64,000 bases of DNA, taken from assembly GCF_900108035.1 (NCBI RefSeq), contig NZ_FNVS01000004.1, forward strand, positions 124,001 to 188,000. Reading direction: 5' to 3'. Position 1 is the first letter of the stretch. Each line of letters opens with the position of its first letter. The position numbers were made by a program, and so were the translations under genes. The DNA comes from Parabacteroides chinchillae. Its GTDB lineage: Bacteria > Bacteroidota > Bacteroidia > Bacteroidales > Tannerellaceae. The notes under the pieces were generated by a model that was not told the DNA's origin, searched no databases, and was given only the letters and a program-made list of their open reading frames with translations. Below are positions 8,413 to 19,605 of this stretch, one piece after another.

Positions 8413-8484
8413 GGCCCGTTCGTCTATCGGTTAGGACGCAAGATTTTCATTCTTGAAAGGGGGGTTCGATTCCCCCACGGGCTA
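8413..8484 (+). tRNA. tRNA-Glu (anticodon TTC), copy 2
   Basis: Same 72-nt sequence as copy 1. It sits 10 bp after the rpsT terminator, so it depends on readthrough or on a promoter not seen. A hairpin follows directly. Confidence 0.95.
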
Positions 8485-8490
8485 CCCGAT

Positions 8491-8522
8491 AAAGAGGACA
8501 AAGTTTAAATTTTGTCCTCTTT
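8491..8522 (+). terminator. Terminator after tRNA-Glu copy 2
   Basis: Perfect 12-bp arms AAAGAGGACAAA (8491-8502) and TTTGTCCTCTTT (8511-8522). Confidence 0.7.
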
Positions 8523-8553
8523 ACGTATTTATAGTTACTGTAATTATTGTCGT

Positions 8554-8772
8554 TATTTTTTCATCCCGAACTGCCTAAAAAAACGACGGCACATACCAAG
8601 GAGAATTTCCTCAAATCCCAGCTTGCCATCTTCGGCATAAGTAGTCAAATGCTCCTGTTCCATCCGGCAAAGACTATGAAGCATACCGGTACAAAATAAA
8701 ATATAAACATGAGTACTGGTTACCAAGACCAAACGGATATTCCGAAGCGGAAGTGGAGATATCTTACTTCAC
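8554..8772 (-). pseudogene. Possible remnant of a regulator gene (3' end only)
   Basis: A minus-strand frame bounded upstream by a stop encodes about 70 residues ending FEEILLGMCRRFFRQFGMKK. It begins as an alternation of hydrophobic and basic residues (RLVLVTSTHVYILFCTGMLH) typical of a helical C-terminal domain such as those of TetR regulators. No plausible start or DNA-binding domain remains. The TetR link is a guess from style only. It could also be an open frame by chance. Confidence 0.3.
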
Positions 8773-8822
8773 GGTAAAATCAGATGCTTTTCGGACAGTT
8801 CAAATGTACATAAGGGTGGCAC

Positions 8823-8882
8823 GAACATTTAATATCAGTGATCAAAAATTTCCAGTTTTTCGCTTCTGATAATTAAATGTTC
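8823..8882. repeat. Long inverted repeat in the gyrB upstream region
   Basis: GAACATTTAATATCAG (8823-8838) and CTGATAATTAAATGTTC (8866-8882) are inverted copies that differ by a single-base indel, with a 27-bp centre. It belongs to no obvious gene. Confidence 0.6.
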
Positions 8883-11090
<2,208 letters not shown>

Positions 11091-11152
11091 ACAGTTGACA
11101 GGTGACAGGTGCGCAAGTGGTATTTTAACTGTCAACTGTCAATTGTCAACTT
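11091..11152. repeat. GTCAACTG-type inverted and direct repeats after gyrB
   Basis: ACAGTTGACAG (11091-11101) and CTGTCAACTGT (11129-11139) form perfect 11-bp arms. The unit GTCAA(C/T)TG recurs three times to 11152. It may act as the gyrB terminator although there is no T run. Confidence 0.6.
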
Positions 11153-11161
11153 AAAAAGAAT

Positions 11162-12940
11162 ATGAATATGAAGATCCGTCGTCCGAATTTAGAAACCTTA
11201 TATAGGGAAGTTGATCAGTTTATACCGTTAAAAGGAAGCCTTCAACCTCCACGCATAGGAATTTCGGCTAATCGGAAAGACGGACTTTCCTGTATAGCCG
11301 AAACATACGTACAATCCGTACTGGCAGCCGGAGGAGCTCCGGTTCTTATTCCGGTCATTACGGATCTGGCAGCACTAACAGCTATCATTTCCAACCTGGA
11401 CGGGCTATTAATGAGCGGAGGTGGAGACATCAACCCGCTTTATTTGCTTGAAGAACCGATACCCCAGCTACAGGATGTGGACACATACAGGGACGAATTC
11501 GACTTGATCCTGCTCCGCCTTGCAATCAACCGCCAATTGCCTATTATGGGCATATGCCGCGGGCATCAACTTATCAATGTAGCATTCGGAGGCAGTATTT
11601 ACCAGGATATTCATTCGCAAAGCGACCATAAATTATTAAAACACAGCCAGAGTCTGGCACGTGAATTTGCTTCGCATACCGTCAGTCTGGACGAAAGCGA
11701 AAGCAAACTCGGCAAGATATTAAAGGAAGACCCGATACTCGTAAACTCTTTCCATCACCAAGCAATAAAGGAAGTTGCTCCTGAGTTTATCGCTACGGCA
11801 ACGGCTCCCGACGGAATCAACGAAGCGATAGAACATCCGGAAAAAACAATTTTCAGTGTACAATGGCATCCTGAAGCCATGGCACCAAATGGTGACGAAC
11901 AGATGCTGAAGCTATTCAGATATCATGTTGATACAGCCCGTACATTTGCCCGGGCGAAAGAGATTCACAACCGTAACGTCACTATAGACTCGCACACAGA
12001 CACGCCGATGATATTTCCGGGCGAATTCAATATCGGCATGAAAGAAGGCGGAAAGGTGAATCTTCCTTTTATGGAGGAAGGGTTGATCGATGCGACCTTT
12101 ATGGTTGCCTATATTCCACAAGGACCAAGAGACGATATTTCTTCACAGAAAGCCACCGACTTGGCAATAAACCGTCTCCTTGAAATCCGCCGCCAGCACA
12201 TGTTGAACCGTACACGTATGTGCATTGCCCATTCTCCGCAGGAAGTACATGTACTAAAAGCCGCCGGCAAGAAGTCCATTTTACTAGGTGTGGAAAACGG
12301 ATATGCCATAGGTAAGGACATTGCGAACATTGCACGCTTCAAAGAACTGGGTGTAACTTATATTACCCTTTGCCATAACGGTGATAATGATATTTGCGAT
12401 TCTGCCCGGGGAAATGGAGAATGGAACGGCCTCAGCCCCTTCGGAAAAGAAGTAATACATGAAATGAACCGGCTTGGTATCATGGTAGACGTCTCGCATG
12501 CTGCCGAAAGCACATTCTATGATGCGCTGGAAACCAGCCGTTATCCGATTATCGCTTCCCACTCTTCTGTCCGTGCCCTTTGCGATCATCCGCGTAATCT
12601 GACGGATGACCAGTTGAAAGCACTGGCCGAACACCAGGGAGTGGTACAACTCTGCCTTTACAAAGGTTTTATCAATAAAGATTCAGAAAAGGCTTCACTC
12701 AGTGATGCCATCCGCCATATCAACCATATCGTAAACCTGATTGGAATAAACCACGTAGGCATTGGTTCTGACTTTGACGGCGACGGCGAGCTAATCGGTT
12801 GCCGTGCAACCAACGAGTTGATAAACATCACAGTTCGTCTGCTGGAAGAAGGATATACTGAAAATGAAATAGCTAAAATATGGGGCGGCAACCTGCTGCG
12901 TGTAATGAACAAAGTACAATACGGCCCCGATCACGAATAA
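11162..12940 (+). CDS. Fused class-I glutamine-amidotransferase-like hydrolase (C26) and membrane-type dipeptidase (M19)
   Basis: Two hydrolases in one chain of 592 residues. Residues 1-260 form a peptidase C26/PuuD-like domain with the nucleophile in GICRGHQ (near 130), SFHHQ and the catalytic pair QWHPE. These enzymes cleave gamma-glutamyl amides. Residues 270-590 form a renal-dipeptidase (M19) domain with the metal ligands DSHTDTP, DVSHAAE, ASHSSVRAL and GSDFDGDG. There is no signal peptide, so it is cytoplasmic. The joined parts suggest sequential attack on gamma-glutamyl peptides and the released dipeptides, which is an inference. The gene is followed at 30 bp by an M28 lipoprotein. Confidence 0.88.
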   Translation: MNMKIRRPNLETLYREVDQFIPLKGSLQPPRIGISANRKDGLSCIAETYVQSVLAAGGAPVLIPVITDLAALTAIISNLDGLLMSGGGDINPLYLLEEPIPQLQDVDTYRDEFDLILLRLAINRQLPIMGICRGHQLINVAFGGSIYQDIHSQSDHKLLKHSQSLAREFASHTVSLDESESKLGKILKEDPILVNSFHHQAIKEVAPEFIATATAPDGINEAIEHPEKTIFSVQWHPEAMAPNGDEQMLKLFRYHVDTARTFARAKEIHNRNVTIDSHTDTPMIFPGEFNIGMKEGGKVNLPFMEEGLIDATFMVAYIPQGPRDDISSQKATDLAINRLLEIRRQHMLNRTRMCIAHSPQEVHVLKAAGKKSILLGVENGYAIGKDIANIARFKELGVTYITLCHNGDNDICDSARGNGEWNGLSPFGKEVIHEMNRLGIMVDVSHAAESTFYDALETSRYPIIASHSSVRALCDHPRNLTDDQLKALAEHQGVVQLCLYKGFINKDSEKASLSDAIRHINHIVNLIGINHVGIGSDFDGDGELIGCRATNELINITVRLLEEGYTENEIAKIWGGNLLRVMNKVQYGPDHE

Positions 12941-12970
12941 AAATAATTAACAGGTTATAATCCCAAACTT

Positions 12971-13969
12971 ATGATAAAAGTGGTTTCTATTTTACTAAGT
13001 ATCATATTGTTTTCATGCGGCCAGAAAGGAACCGGCGAAACAACGGCTCCGGTTGCCGAATTGAAGAAAGCCCCGACAACTATCACTCCTTCCTTCGATG
13101 CAGACAGTGCATACGCCTATGTTGAAAAGCAAGTGTCGTTCGGCTACCGTATTCCGAACACGTCGGCTCATAAAGCTTGTGGCAATTATCTGGTCTCCGA
13201 ACTAAAACGCTTCGGGGCACAAGTATACGAACAGGAAGCAACACTGACGGCATACGACGGAACTCCATTGGAATCGCGTAACATAATCGGTTCCTTCAAT
13301 CCCGATAAAGAGAAACGCATCCTGCTTTTCGCCCATTGGGACACACGTCCTTACTCGGATCACGATCCCAACCCTGCCAATTACCGGAAACCGCTGGATG
13401 GTGCCGACGATGGTGCAAGCGGAGTAGGTGCCCTGTTAGAAATAGCCCGCCAGATGGGAATAAGGACTCCCGACGTGGGAGTAGATATCATCTTCTTTGA
13501 TGCGGAAGATTACGGAGTACCCGAATTTGCGAAAGAGAAATATGGAGACAGTAGCGATACCTGGTGCCTGGGCAGCCGTTTCTGGGGAAAAAACCCGCAT
13601 AAACCGGGCTACAAGGCAGAGTTCGGCATCCTGCTCGACATGGTAGGAGCCAAAGATGCCGTATTCTATAAAGAATATATCTCCATGCGCCATGCAGCAC
13701 GTTATGTGGACGAAGTATGGGAAGTTGCCCGTAAGTTGGGATATGGCAAGTATTTTATCAATGCAAACGGCGGAGGTGTAACAGACGACCATGAAGCTGT
13801 TATTGAAGAAACCGGTATTCCCTGCCTGGACATTATCAATTATGATCCGGAATCGGCCAAAGGCTTCAGCGACCATTGGCATACACAGAACGATAACATG
13901 GGCAATATAGACAAAAACGTACTGAAAGCCGTAGGCCAAACAGTACTTGAAGTAGTATATAACAGATAA
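12971..13969 (+). CDS. Glutaminyl-peptide cyclotransferase-like M28 lipoprotein
   Basis: Zinc enzyme of the M28 fold, 332 residues, exported as a lipoprotein (FSCG, Cys16). Motifs match Bacteroidota glutaminyl cyclases: LFAHWDTRP, DGADDGASGVG (zinc Asp), IIFFDAEDYG (catalytic and zinc acids), a WCLGSRFW block and the C-terminal DHWHTQNDNMGNID with the zinc His. Such enzymes form N-terminal pyroglutamate on exported proteins, often after signal peptidase I cuts before Gln. An aminopeptidase role remains possible. It lies in a plus-strand run after the C26-M19 fusion and 13 bp before sufE. Confidence 0.82.
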   Translation: MIKVVSILLSIILFSCGQKGTGETTAPVAELKKAPTTITPSFDADSAYAYVEKQVSFGYRIPNTSAHKACGNYLVSELKRFGAQVYEQEATLTAYDGTPLESRNIIGSFNPDKEKRILLFAHWDTRPYSDHDPNPANYRKPLDGADDGASGVGALLEIARQMGIRTPDVGVDIIFFDAEDYGVPEFAKEKYGDSSDTWCLGSRFWGKNPHKPGYKAEFGILLDMVGAKDAVFYKEYISMRHAARYVDEVWEVARKLGYGKYFINANGGGVTDDHEAVIEETGIPCLDIINYDPESAKGFSDHWHTQNDNMGNIDKNVLKAVGQTVLEVVYNR

Positions 13970-13982
13970 AAGATAGAAGACA

Positions 13983-14408
13983 ATGACAATAAACGAACTT
14001 CAGGACAACGTAATAGAGGAATTCTCCGCTTTTGATGACTGGATGGACAAGTATGCGTTGTTGATAGACCTGGGCAACTCCCTTCCTCCGCTGGAAGACA
14101 AGTACAAAACAGAATCGAACCTTATTGAAGGCTGCCAGAGCCGTGTTTGGCTGCAAGCCGATTATGTGGATGGAAAGCTCGTTTTCCAGGGCGAAAGCGA
14201 TGCTGTTATCGTAAAAGGGATCGTTTCCCTCCTGATCAACATACTATCGGATCACACACCGCAGGAGATACTGGATGCCGATCTGTATTTTATTGAGAAA
14301 ATAGGCCTGAAAGAACACCTATCGCCTACCCGCTCCAACGGCCTGGTTTCCATGGTGAAGCAGATGCGCATGTACGCACTGGCTTTCCGTACGAAAGAAA
14401 TGGAATAA
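13983..14408 (+). CDS. sufE: SufE-type sulfur acceptor protein
   Basis: Accepts persulfide sulfur from the cysteine desulfurase SufS and passes it to the SufBCD scaffold. It is 141 residues, full length for the family, with the acceptor Cys51 in EGCQSRVW. The partner sufS is at 16529-17743 and sufBCD at 21500-25061, all on the other strand. It follows the M28 gene by 13 bp and ends 1 bp before the rnhB stop, tail to tail, with no room for a separate terminator. Confidence 0.9.
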   Translation: MTINELQDNVIEEFSAFDDWMDKYALLIDLGNSLPPLEDKYKTESNLIEGCQSRVWLQADYVDGKLVFQGESDAVIVKGIVSLLINILSDHTPQEILDADLYFIEKIGLKEHLSPTRSNGLVSMVKQMRMYALAFRTKEME

Positions 14409-14409
14409 A

Positions 14410-15009
14410 TCAGAACTGCAGTTCAAGTTGTTCGGGCAATAAGGTAAAGGTCTTACGATGGTAAGGGGTAATACCCAACCGGCGAATCGCTTCACGGTGT
14501 GCACGTGTAGGATAGCCTTTATTCTCTGTCCAGAGGTAACCCGGATATTCTTCAGCCAAGCCATTCATATAATCATCACGATATGTCTTAGCAAGAATAG
14601 AGGCGGCGGCAATCGAAAGATATTTGCCGTCGCCTTTTATAACTGTCGTATGCCGGATATCCGGATATGGATTGAAGCGGTTGCCGTCTATCAAAAGGTG
14701 TTCGGGTTTTACTTTTAACTGCCCTATGGCACGGTGCATCGCCAGAAAAGAGGCATTAAGTATATTGATACGGTCTATTTCTTCCGGCGAAACAATACCC
14801 ACCGCCCAAGCCAATGCCTCCTGTTCGATAACAGGGCGCAAGGCATAACGCTTCTTTTCGCTAAGCTGTTTACTGTCGTTCATATCTTCATTCTGAAAAT
14901 CGGGTGGCAAAATAACAGCAGCGGCAAATACCGCACCAGCCAGACAACCACGTCCTGCTTCATCACAGCCGGCCTCTATCCGGCCGGCTTCCATATAGGG
15001 TAATAACAT
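14410..15009 (-). CDS. rnhB: Ribonuclease HII
   Basis: Cleaves RNA in RNA-DNA hybrids and at single ribonucleotides. The 199-residue protein has the type 2 RNase H acidic residues in [11 protein letters not shown] (Asp16, Glu17), LLIDGN (near 107) and the [21 protein letters not shown] block near 125-145. The start at 15009 gives the usual N-terminus. It is the last gene of a minus-strand run behind the PA14 metallophosphoesterase (32-bp gap). Confidence 0.95.
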   Translation of the reverse strand: MLLPYMEAGRIEAGCDEAGRGCLAGAVFAAAVILPPDFQNEDMNDSKQLSEKKRYALRPVIEQEALAWAVGIVSPEEIDRINILNASFLAMHRAIGQLKVKPEHLLIDGNRFNPYPDIRHTTVIKGDGKYLSIAAASILAKTYRDDYMNGLAEEYPGYLWTENKGYPTRAHREAIRRLGITPYHRKTFTLLPEQLELQF

Positions 15010-15041
15010 ACTAACCTGTCTCTTTTCTTTTTGTCCGTTAT

Positions 15042-16493
15042 TTATTCGGGAAGATACAACATATCATCCGGCAACACAGATTCTTTTATCTTACGGCTGG
15101 AAACGCCTACTTCCAGCATCTCTCCCATATAATCTTCAAAATACAGAACACGCAATTCGTGGAAACCGGCTTTAAGGGCTACCATTCCCTTCCTCTGCCT
15201 GTCGTTGTGTCCGCCATCGTTATCCACTACCATATGTCCGTCAATAAACAATTTGGAACCGTCGTCGGAGAAGGTGTAGAAGCGGTAAACGCCATCTTCA
15301 GGGATATTGACCAACGTACGGAAATCATAAGCAAAATGATCTTTGGCAGGAGCTTCTTTGATAGAGAAATTTTTCATCGTTCCCTCTTTCAGCTTAGTGC
15401 CGGCGGCTATCTGATCGGTCTGTTTAAACTTACCTTCGTAATAAGTATAAGCAACGCCATGCTGTTTAGGTTTTACATTCTTAGCCGGAAGGTAGGTCAT
15501 CGTTTCCTCGTCTTTTGAATTAAGGCCGGAAGGATAATAGTAAACATATTCGCGGCCGGCAGGGGTAGTGATCCATGTGTCGAATCCGCGCTGTCCTTCG
15601 CTTAACTCAATAACACGTCCGCCTCTTACCAGGTCGCCATAGGCATCGGCACCTGTTACGCGACCGTATGCCAAAGCTATATCAAAGTTCAAGCCGATAA
15701 AATCGTTGTCGTGGTCGTGTCCGGCAAAGACACCCATAACATCACCCATTTCGATAAAAGAAGCAAACATGCCCGTGTTAATGTCCGGCGAAGCAACGGC
15801 GCCTTCGTTCATAACACCCAGCTTCGTATCGGAACGGCCTACTTTATAATATTCGGGAAGCGGAATGTGGAAGAAAGCCAGGGCAGGGTAAGTTTTTCCC
15901 CCGTTAGCCTGCGTATATTTTGTACTTTGGTCACGGTACCAGGCAATCTGATCGAAATGAATCCAGTCATAATGGCCATACTCTTTCAGTGTAGGATAGT
16001 CGTTGGAGTCGATACAATATAGCAGTGCAGCTATTTTTTGTTTATTCTTCGAGCCATAAACAGGCAAGATATAATTTCCGCATCCGCGGATATTTTCCGG
16101 TCCTTTCGCACCAACGAAATAGGGCGACCGGAGCAGCATATCATATATTTCTCCTTTTGCCACAACTTCGGCGTCATGATTCCCCATAAGAACGGCATAA
16201 GGTATTTTAGCTCCGTCAAATATATTGATTATAGCTTTCCAACCTTCAACACCCGGAGCCGATGTTACTACATCACCCGTAAGGATTGCCACATCCGGTT
16301 GTTCCGCCTTTATCACGGACTGGATAGTTTCTGCCGTTTTTGCAGAATTGGGAGATTTATTGTCCCAGTGTATATCCGTAAACTGAACGATTTTAAACTT
16401 ACCGTTCTTAAAAGACAACTGCCCGTTATAGGCCGACAGGGACAGCGGAAGACAAAGCAGGCAGACAACTGCCAGTAATAAGATTTTTTTCAT
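15042..16493 (-). CDS. Secreted metallophosphoesterase with C-terminal PA14 domain
   Basis: 483 residues with a signal peptide ending near LSAYNG. The phosphoesterase metal ligands are FTDIH (near 40), TGDVV (near 74), GNHDAE (near 104), FFHIP and FAGHDHDND (near 260). A second domain (about 345-475) has PA14 features: [40 protein letters not shown] and [17 protein letters not shown]14 domains bind glycans, so the enzyme probably acts on a phosphorylated or sugar-linked compound in the periplasm. Its first half resembles the truncated gene at 1-622. It lies 35 bp after sufS. Confidence 0.88.
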   Translation of the reverse strand: MKKILLLAVVCLLCLPLSLSAYNGQLSFKNGKFKIVQFTDIHWDNKSPNSAKTAETIQSVIKAEQPDVAILTGDVVTSAPGVEGWKAIINIFDGAKIPYAVLMGNHDAEVVAKGEIYDMLLRSPYFVGAKGPENIRGCGNYILPVYGSKNKQKIAALLYCIDSNDYPTLKEYGHYDWIHFDQIAWYRDQSTKYTQANGGKTYPALAFFHIPLPEYYKVGRSDTKLGVMNEGAVASPDINTGMFASFIEMGDVMGVFAGHDHDNDFIGLNFDIALAYGRVTGADAYGDLVRGGRVIELSEGQRGFDTWITTPAGREYVYYYPSGLNSKDEETMTYLPAKNVKPKQHGVAYTYYEGKFKQTDQIAAGTKLKEGTMKNFSIKEAPAKDHFAYDFRTLVNIPEDGVYRFYTFSDDGSKLFIDGHMVVDNDGGHNDRQRKGMVALKAGFHELRVLYFEDYMGEMLEVGVSSRKIKESVLPDDMLYLPE

Positions 16494-16528
16494 GGCATTT
16501 AATTTTATACATTATAGTAAAAAATACA

Positions 16529-17743
16529 TCAGAACATTTTCCGTACCCGCTCTACTCCGGCAACAAAAGCATCGATTTCTTCCTTTGTGTTATAAAAGGA
16601 AAATGAAGCACGAACCGTACCTTCGATACCTAACACCTGCATAAGAGGCTGCGCACAATGATGGCCGGTGCGGACGGCGATCCCCAGGCGATCCAGCAAC
16701 ATTCCCATATCGTAATGGTGGATATTACCTACAAGGAAAGAAATAACAGCCCCTTTATCGACCGCTTGTCCAAAGATGCGCATGCCTTCGATCGCATTCA
16801 GTTTGTCAGTTGCATAAGTCAGCAGTTCATGCTCGTAAGCAGCAATATTGTCCATCCCCAGGCGGGTAACATAATGCAGAGCTTCGGCCAGGGCTGTGCT
16901 ACCGATATAGTCGGGTGTTCCGGCTTCAAACTTAAACGGAAGTTCATTAAACGTTGTTTTCTCAAAAGAAACGGTAGCGATCATCTCTCCCCCACCCTGA
17001 TAAGGAGGTAGTTTTTCGAGCCATTCTTCTTTACCGTACAGGACGCCTATTCCGGTAGGCCCATACACCTTATGTCCGGAAAAGACATAAAATTCGGCAT
17101 CCAACGCCTGTACATCCACAGCCATGTGCGGAACGGACTGTGCACCATCCACTAAAACAGGAACACCGTTGCGATGAGCCTCTTCTATCATTTCGGCTAC
17201 CGGATTTATCGTACCCAGCACATTCGAAACATGAGTTACCGACACGAGGCGGGTACGGTCGGAAAAAAGCTTACGATACTCATCCAGCTTCAATTCTCCT
17301 TTCTCGTTCATCGGAATCACTTTCAACGTGATGCCTTTCTTTGCAGCTTGTATCTGCCAGGGCACAATGTTGGAATGATGCTCCATGACAGAGACGATCA
17401 CCTCATCGTTGGCCGACATACATTCGTCTGTAAAGCTTGAAGCAACCAGATTGATGGCTTCTGTTGTGCCGCGGGTGAAGATTATTTCGTTGGAAGAACG
17501 AGCATTCAGGAAATGTTGTACCGTGCGACGGGCGTCTTCGTGTGCTTCCGTAGCTGCCTGGCTCAGAAAGTGAACTCCACGGTGGATATTGGCATTTACG
17601 TTATAGTAACCGTTTTCAATCTTCTCTACAACACAACGCGGTTTTTGTGTAGTTGCCGCATTATCGAAGTAAATAAGGGGTTTATCATACACCGGATGCC
17701 TCAGGATTGGAAAATCGGACCGGATTGCATTAATGTCTAACAT
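16529..17743 (-). CDS. sufS: Cysteine desulfurase SufS
   Basis: PLP enzyme that takes sulfur from cysteine for Fe-S cluster assembly. The 404-residue protein has the PLP lysine in FSGHKVYGPTGIGVLYG (near residue 225), the His-stacking block MEHHSNIVPW and the active Cys363 in RTGHHCAQP, the group II arrangement that needs SufE. It is separated from sufBCD by a three-gene block with its own promoter. A TATCTTTG box lies 33 bp upstream. Confidence 0.93.
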   Translation of the reverse strand: MLDINAIRSDFPILRHPVYDKPLIYFDNAATTQKPRCVVEKIENGYYNVNANIHRGVHFLSQAATEAHEDARRTVQHFLNARSSNEIIFTRGTTEAINLVASSFTDECMSANDEVIVSVMEHHSNIVPWQIQAAKKGITLKVIPMNEKGELKLDEYRKLFSDRTRLVSVTHVSNVLGTINPVAEMIEEAHRNGVPVLVDGAQSVPHMAVDVQALDAEFYVFSGHKVYGPTGIGVLYGKEEWLEKLPPYQGGGEMIATVSFEKTTFNELPFKFEAGTPDYIGSTALAEALHYVTRLGMDNIAAYEHELLTYATDKLNAIEGMRIFGQAVDKGAVISFLVGNIHHYDMGMLLDRLGIAVRTGHHCAQPLMQVLGIEGTVRASFSFYNTKEEIDAFVAGVERVRKMF

Positions 17744-17775
17744 AACAATTTTTTATTTAATCGTATAACACGTAC

Positions 17776-17783
17776 CAAAGATA
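17776..17783 (-). promoter_or_regulatory. -7 box of sufS
   Basis: TATCTTTG on the minus strand, 33 bp before the sufS start. Upstream of it, GTTGCCTA-type repeats on the minus strand occur at 17824-17831, 17916-17923 and 17938-17945, the last two 22 bp apart as before gyrB. Confidence 0.6.
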
Positions 17784-17967
17784 CGATGTTTATTTTAACA
17801 ACGATAATTTATTTATTCATACCTAGGCAACCACATCAAAATTAACTACTATAAAGGCCATTTTATATTCCACATTACCACCTTCCGTTGATCCCAGCAT
17901 TCGATCTTATTTGAATAGGCAACTATTTTCCGAAAGGTAAGCAACCAAATACTTTTTTACTAACACA

Positions 17968-19569
17968 TCAGAAGCCGTCCAGCGGAACCAACACCGTAGG
18001 GATAAGCAACAACATACCCATGACAATAAAAAGTAACAGAATGCGGAAGAACCACTTCACCCACACTTCATAAGGAATGCGTGCCATCCCCAGTGCCCCC
18101 ATCAGCACGCCAGAGGTGGGTGTAATCATATTCGTGAAGCCGTCGCCAAACTGGAAGGCCAGTACGGTTGCCTGGCGCGATATGCCAATCACGTCGGAGA
18201 AGGGTGCCATAATAGGCATCGTGAGTGCTGCCTTGGCTGAACCGGAAGGGATGATAATATTGATAGCCGTCTGGATCAGGTACATCACGCCCAGCGAAGT
18301 AATACGCCCCGCTTCTCCCATCAAGGCTGCAAGGCCATGCAGAATAGGGTCAATAATCCGCCCCTCCTGCAAAATCTGGATAATACCACCGGCAAGACCG
18401 ACCACCAAAGCGGCCGACAACATATCTTTGGCTCCCGTAAGGAACTGGCCAATCAACGTATCTGCATTCTCATTATTGGCAAAACCGGAAAGAACCCCCA
18501 TCGCCAGAAAGATGGCGGATATTTCCACCAGATACCATCCATACCCCATCACGCCGGTTACCAGAAACACAATGGTAAATCCCAGCAGATTCAAGATAAA
18601 AAGCTGGTTGCTTTTGCGCAAAGCTACAAAGCCGGAAAAGGCAAACAGAGCGGAAAACACAGGTATCGCCGGAAAAGAGAGGCTTCCCTCTCCCACAGTA
18701 AACGTTGTCTGCGGGTAGTTTACGGAAAAGGCTATCAAGGCAATCATGATAAGGGCATATACAATCCAGGCAGAACGTGTGGTGGGTACCTCCAACGTCT
18801 CCCCGGATGCCTCTTCCCCCCGTTCACGCCAATAGGCATCGGCTCCATACATAAGGGAACGCTCCGGATGTTTGTATATCCGGTGGGCATACCGAAGAAC
18901 AACCACAATCAATATAGTTGTCAATATAACCCAGCAAAACAGACGGTAGCCGAAGCCCGAGAACAACGGCAAATCCGACAAACCCTGTGCAATACCGATA
19001 GTAAACGGGTTAAGCACAGCCCCCGAAAAGCCCACATGTGCGGCCACATACACCATACAGAGTCCCGTTATGGAATCATATCCCATCGAAATGGCAAGTG
19101 GCACAATAATAATGACAAAAGCCAGCGTCTCTTCGCTCATGCCAAAGATCGCCCCGAAAGCGCTGAACAAAATGATAATGAAAGCTACCACCACATTATT
19201 CACCCCCAGCCGACGGAACAGGCCGAAACGTTCAATCCGCCGCGAGTTGCGGAGAAAGGAGAGAATACCGGCATCTATCGCCCGGCTGCTGTTCATAATC
19301 TGGAATGCCCCACCTATAATTAACAGGAAGGCGATAATACCCGATTGCTTCTCAAATCCCTCCATCAATGCACCGAACACCTGCCAACTCTGTGGGGAGG
19401 CTTCGACAGGATGGAAAGAATGATCAACGATCACCGTACGTTCGGAACCGTTCACCTCCACCGTCTCCCGGGCATATTCTCCGGCAGGAATCACCCACGA
19501 CAAGGCGGCGCAAATTAGTATGACTACGGAAATAATAGTATAGGTATGGGGAATTTTATTCAGTTGCAT
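17968..19569 (-). CDS. YfcC-type basic amino acid / C4-carrier family permease
   Basis: Inner-membrane carrier of 533 residues with about 12 TM helices. It opens with the family pattern of a first helix ending WVIPAGEY, followed by a periplasmic loop and a second half with GLAGGIIQILQEGRIIDPI and the re-entrant-like block NIIIPSGSAKAALTMPIMAPFSD. Members (YfcC/DcuC/ArcD relatives) move amino acids, peptides or dicarboxylates, and the substrate here is open. It is the last gene behind a VOC protein and a sulfatase. The sequence looks more GC-rich than the pilus region, which may hint at transfer, but no count was made. Confidence 0.83.
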   Translation of the reverse strand: MQLNKIPHTYTIISVVILICAALSWVIPAGEYARETVEVNGSERTVIVDHSFHPVEASPQSWQVFGALMEGFEKQSGIIAFLLIIGGAFQIMNSSRAIDAGILSFLRNSRRIERFGLFRRLGVNNVVVAFIIILFSAFGAIFGMSEETLAFVIIIVPLAISMGYDSITGLCMVYVAAHVGFSGAVLNPFTIGIAQGLSDLPLFSGFGYRLFCWVILTTILIVVVLRYAHRIYKHPERSLMYGADAYWRERGEEASGETLEVPTTRSAWIVYALIMIALIAFSVNYPQTTFTVGEGSLSFPAIPVFSALFAFSGFVALRKSNQLFILNLLGFTIVFLVTGVMGYGWYLVEISAIFLAMGVLSGFANNENADTLIGQFLTGAKDMLSAALVVGLAGGIIQILQEGRIIDPILHGLAALMGEAGRITSLGVMYLIQTAINIIIPSGSAKAALTMPIMAPFSDVIGISRQATVLAFQFGDGFTNMITPTSGVLMGALGMARIPYEVWVKWFFRILLLFIVMGMLLLIPTVLVPLDGF

Positions 19570-19605
19570 GTATATTATATCTGTTATCGTTCGTATCGCG
19601 TTTAT

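Noticed and set aside
16038-16478. 146-codon plus-strand open frame
   Set aside because: Antisense to the PA14 metallophosphoesterase, without start context or recognisable motifs.
18337-19323. 328-codon plus-strand open frame
   Set aside because: It is antisense to the YfcC-type carrier. It is very rich in Gly, His and Lys with no fold pattern, a shadow of hydrophobic codons.
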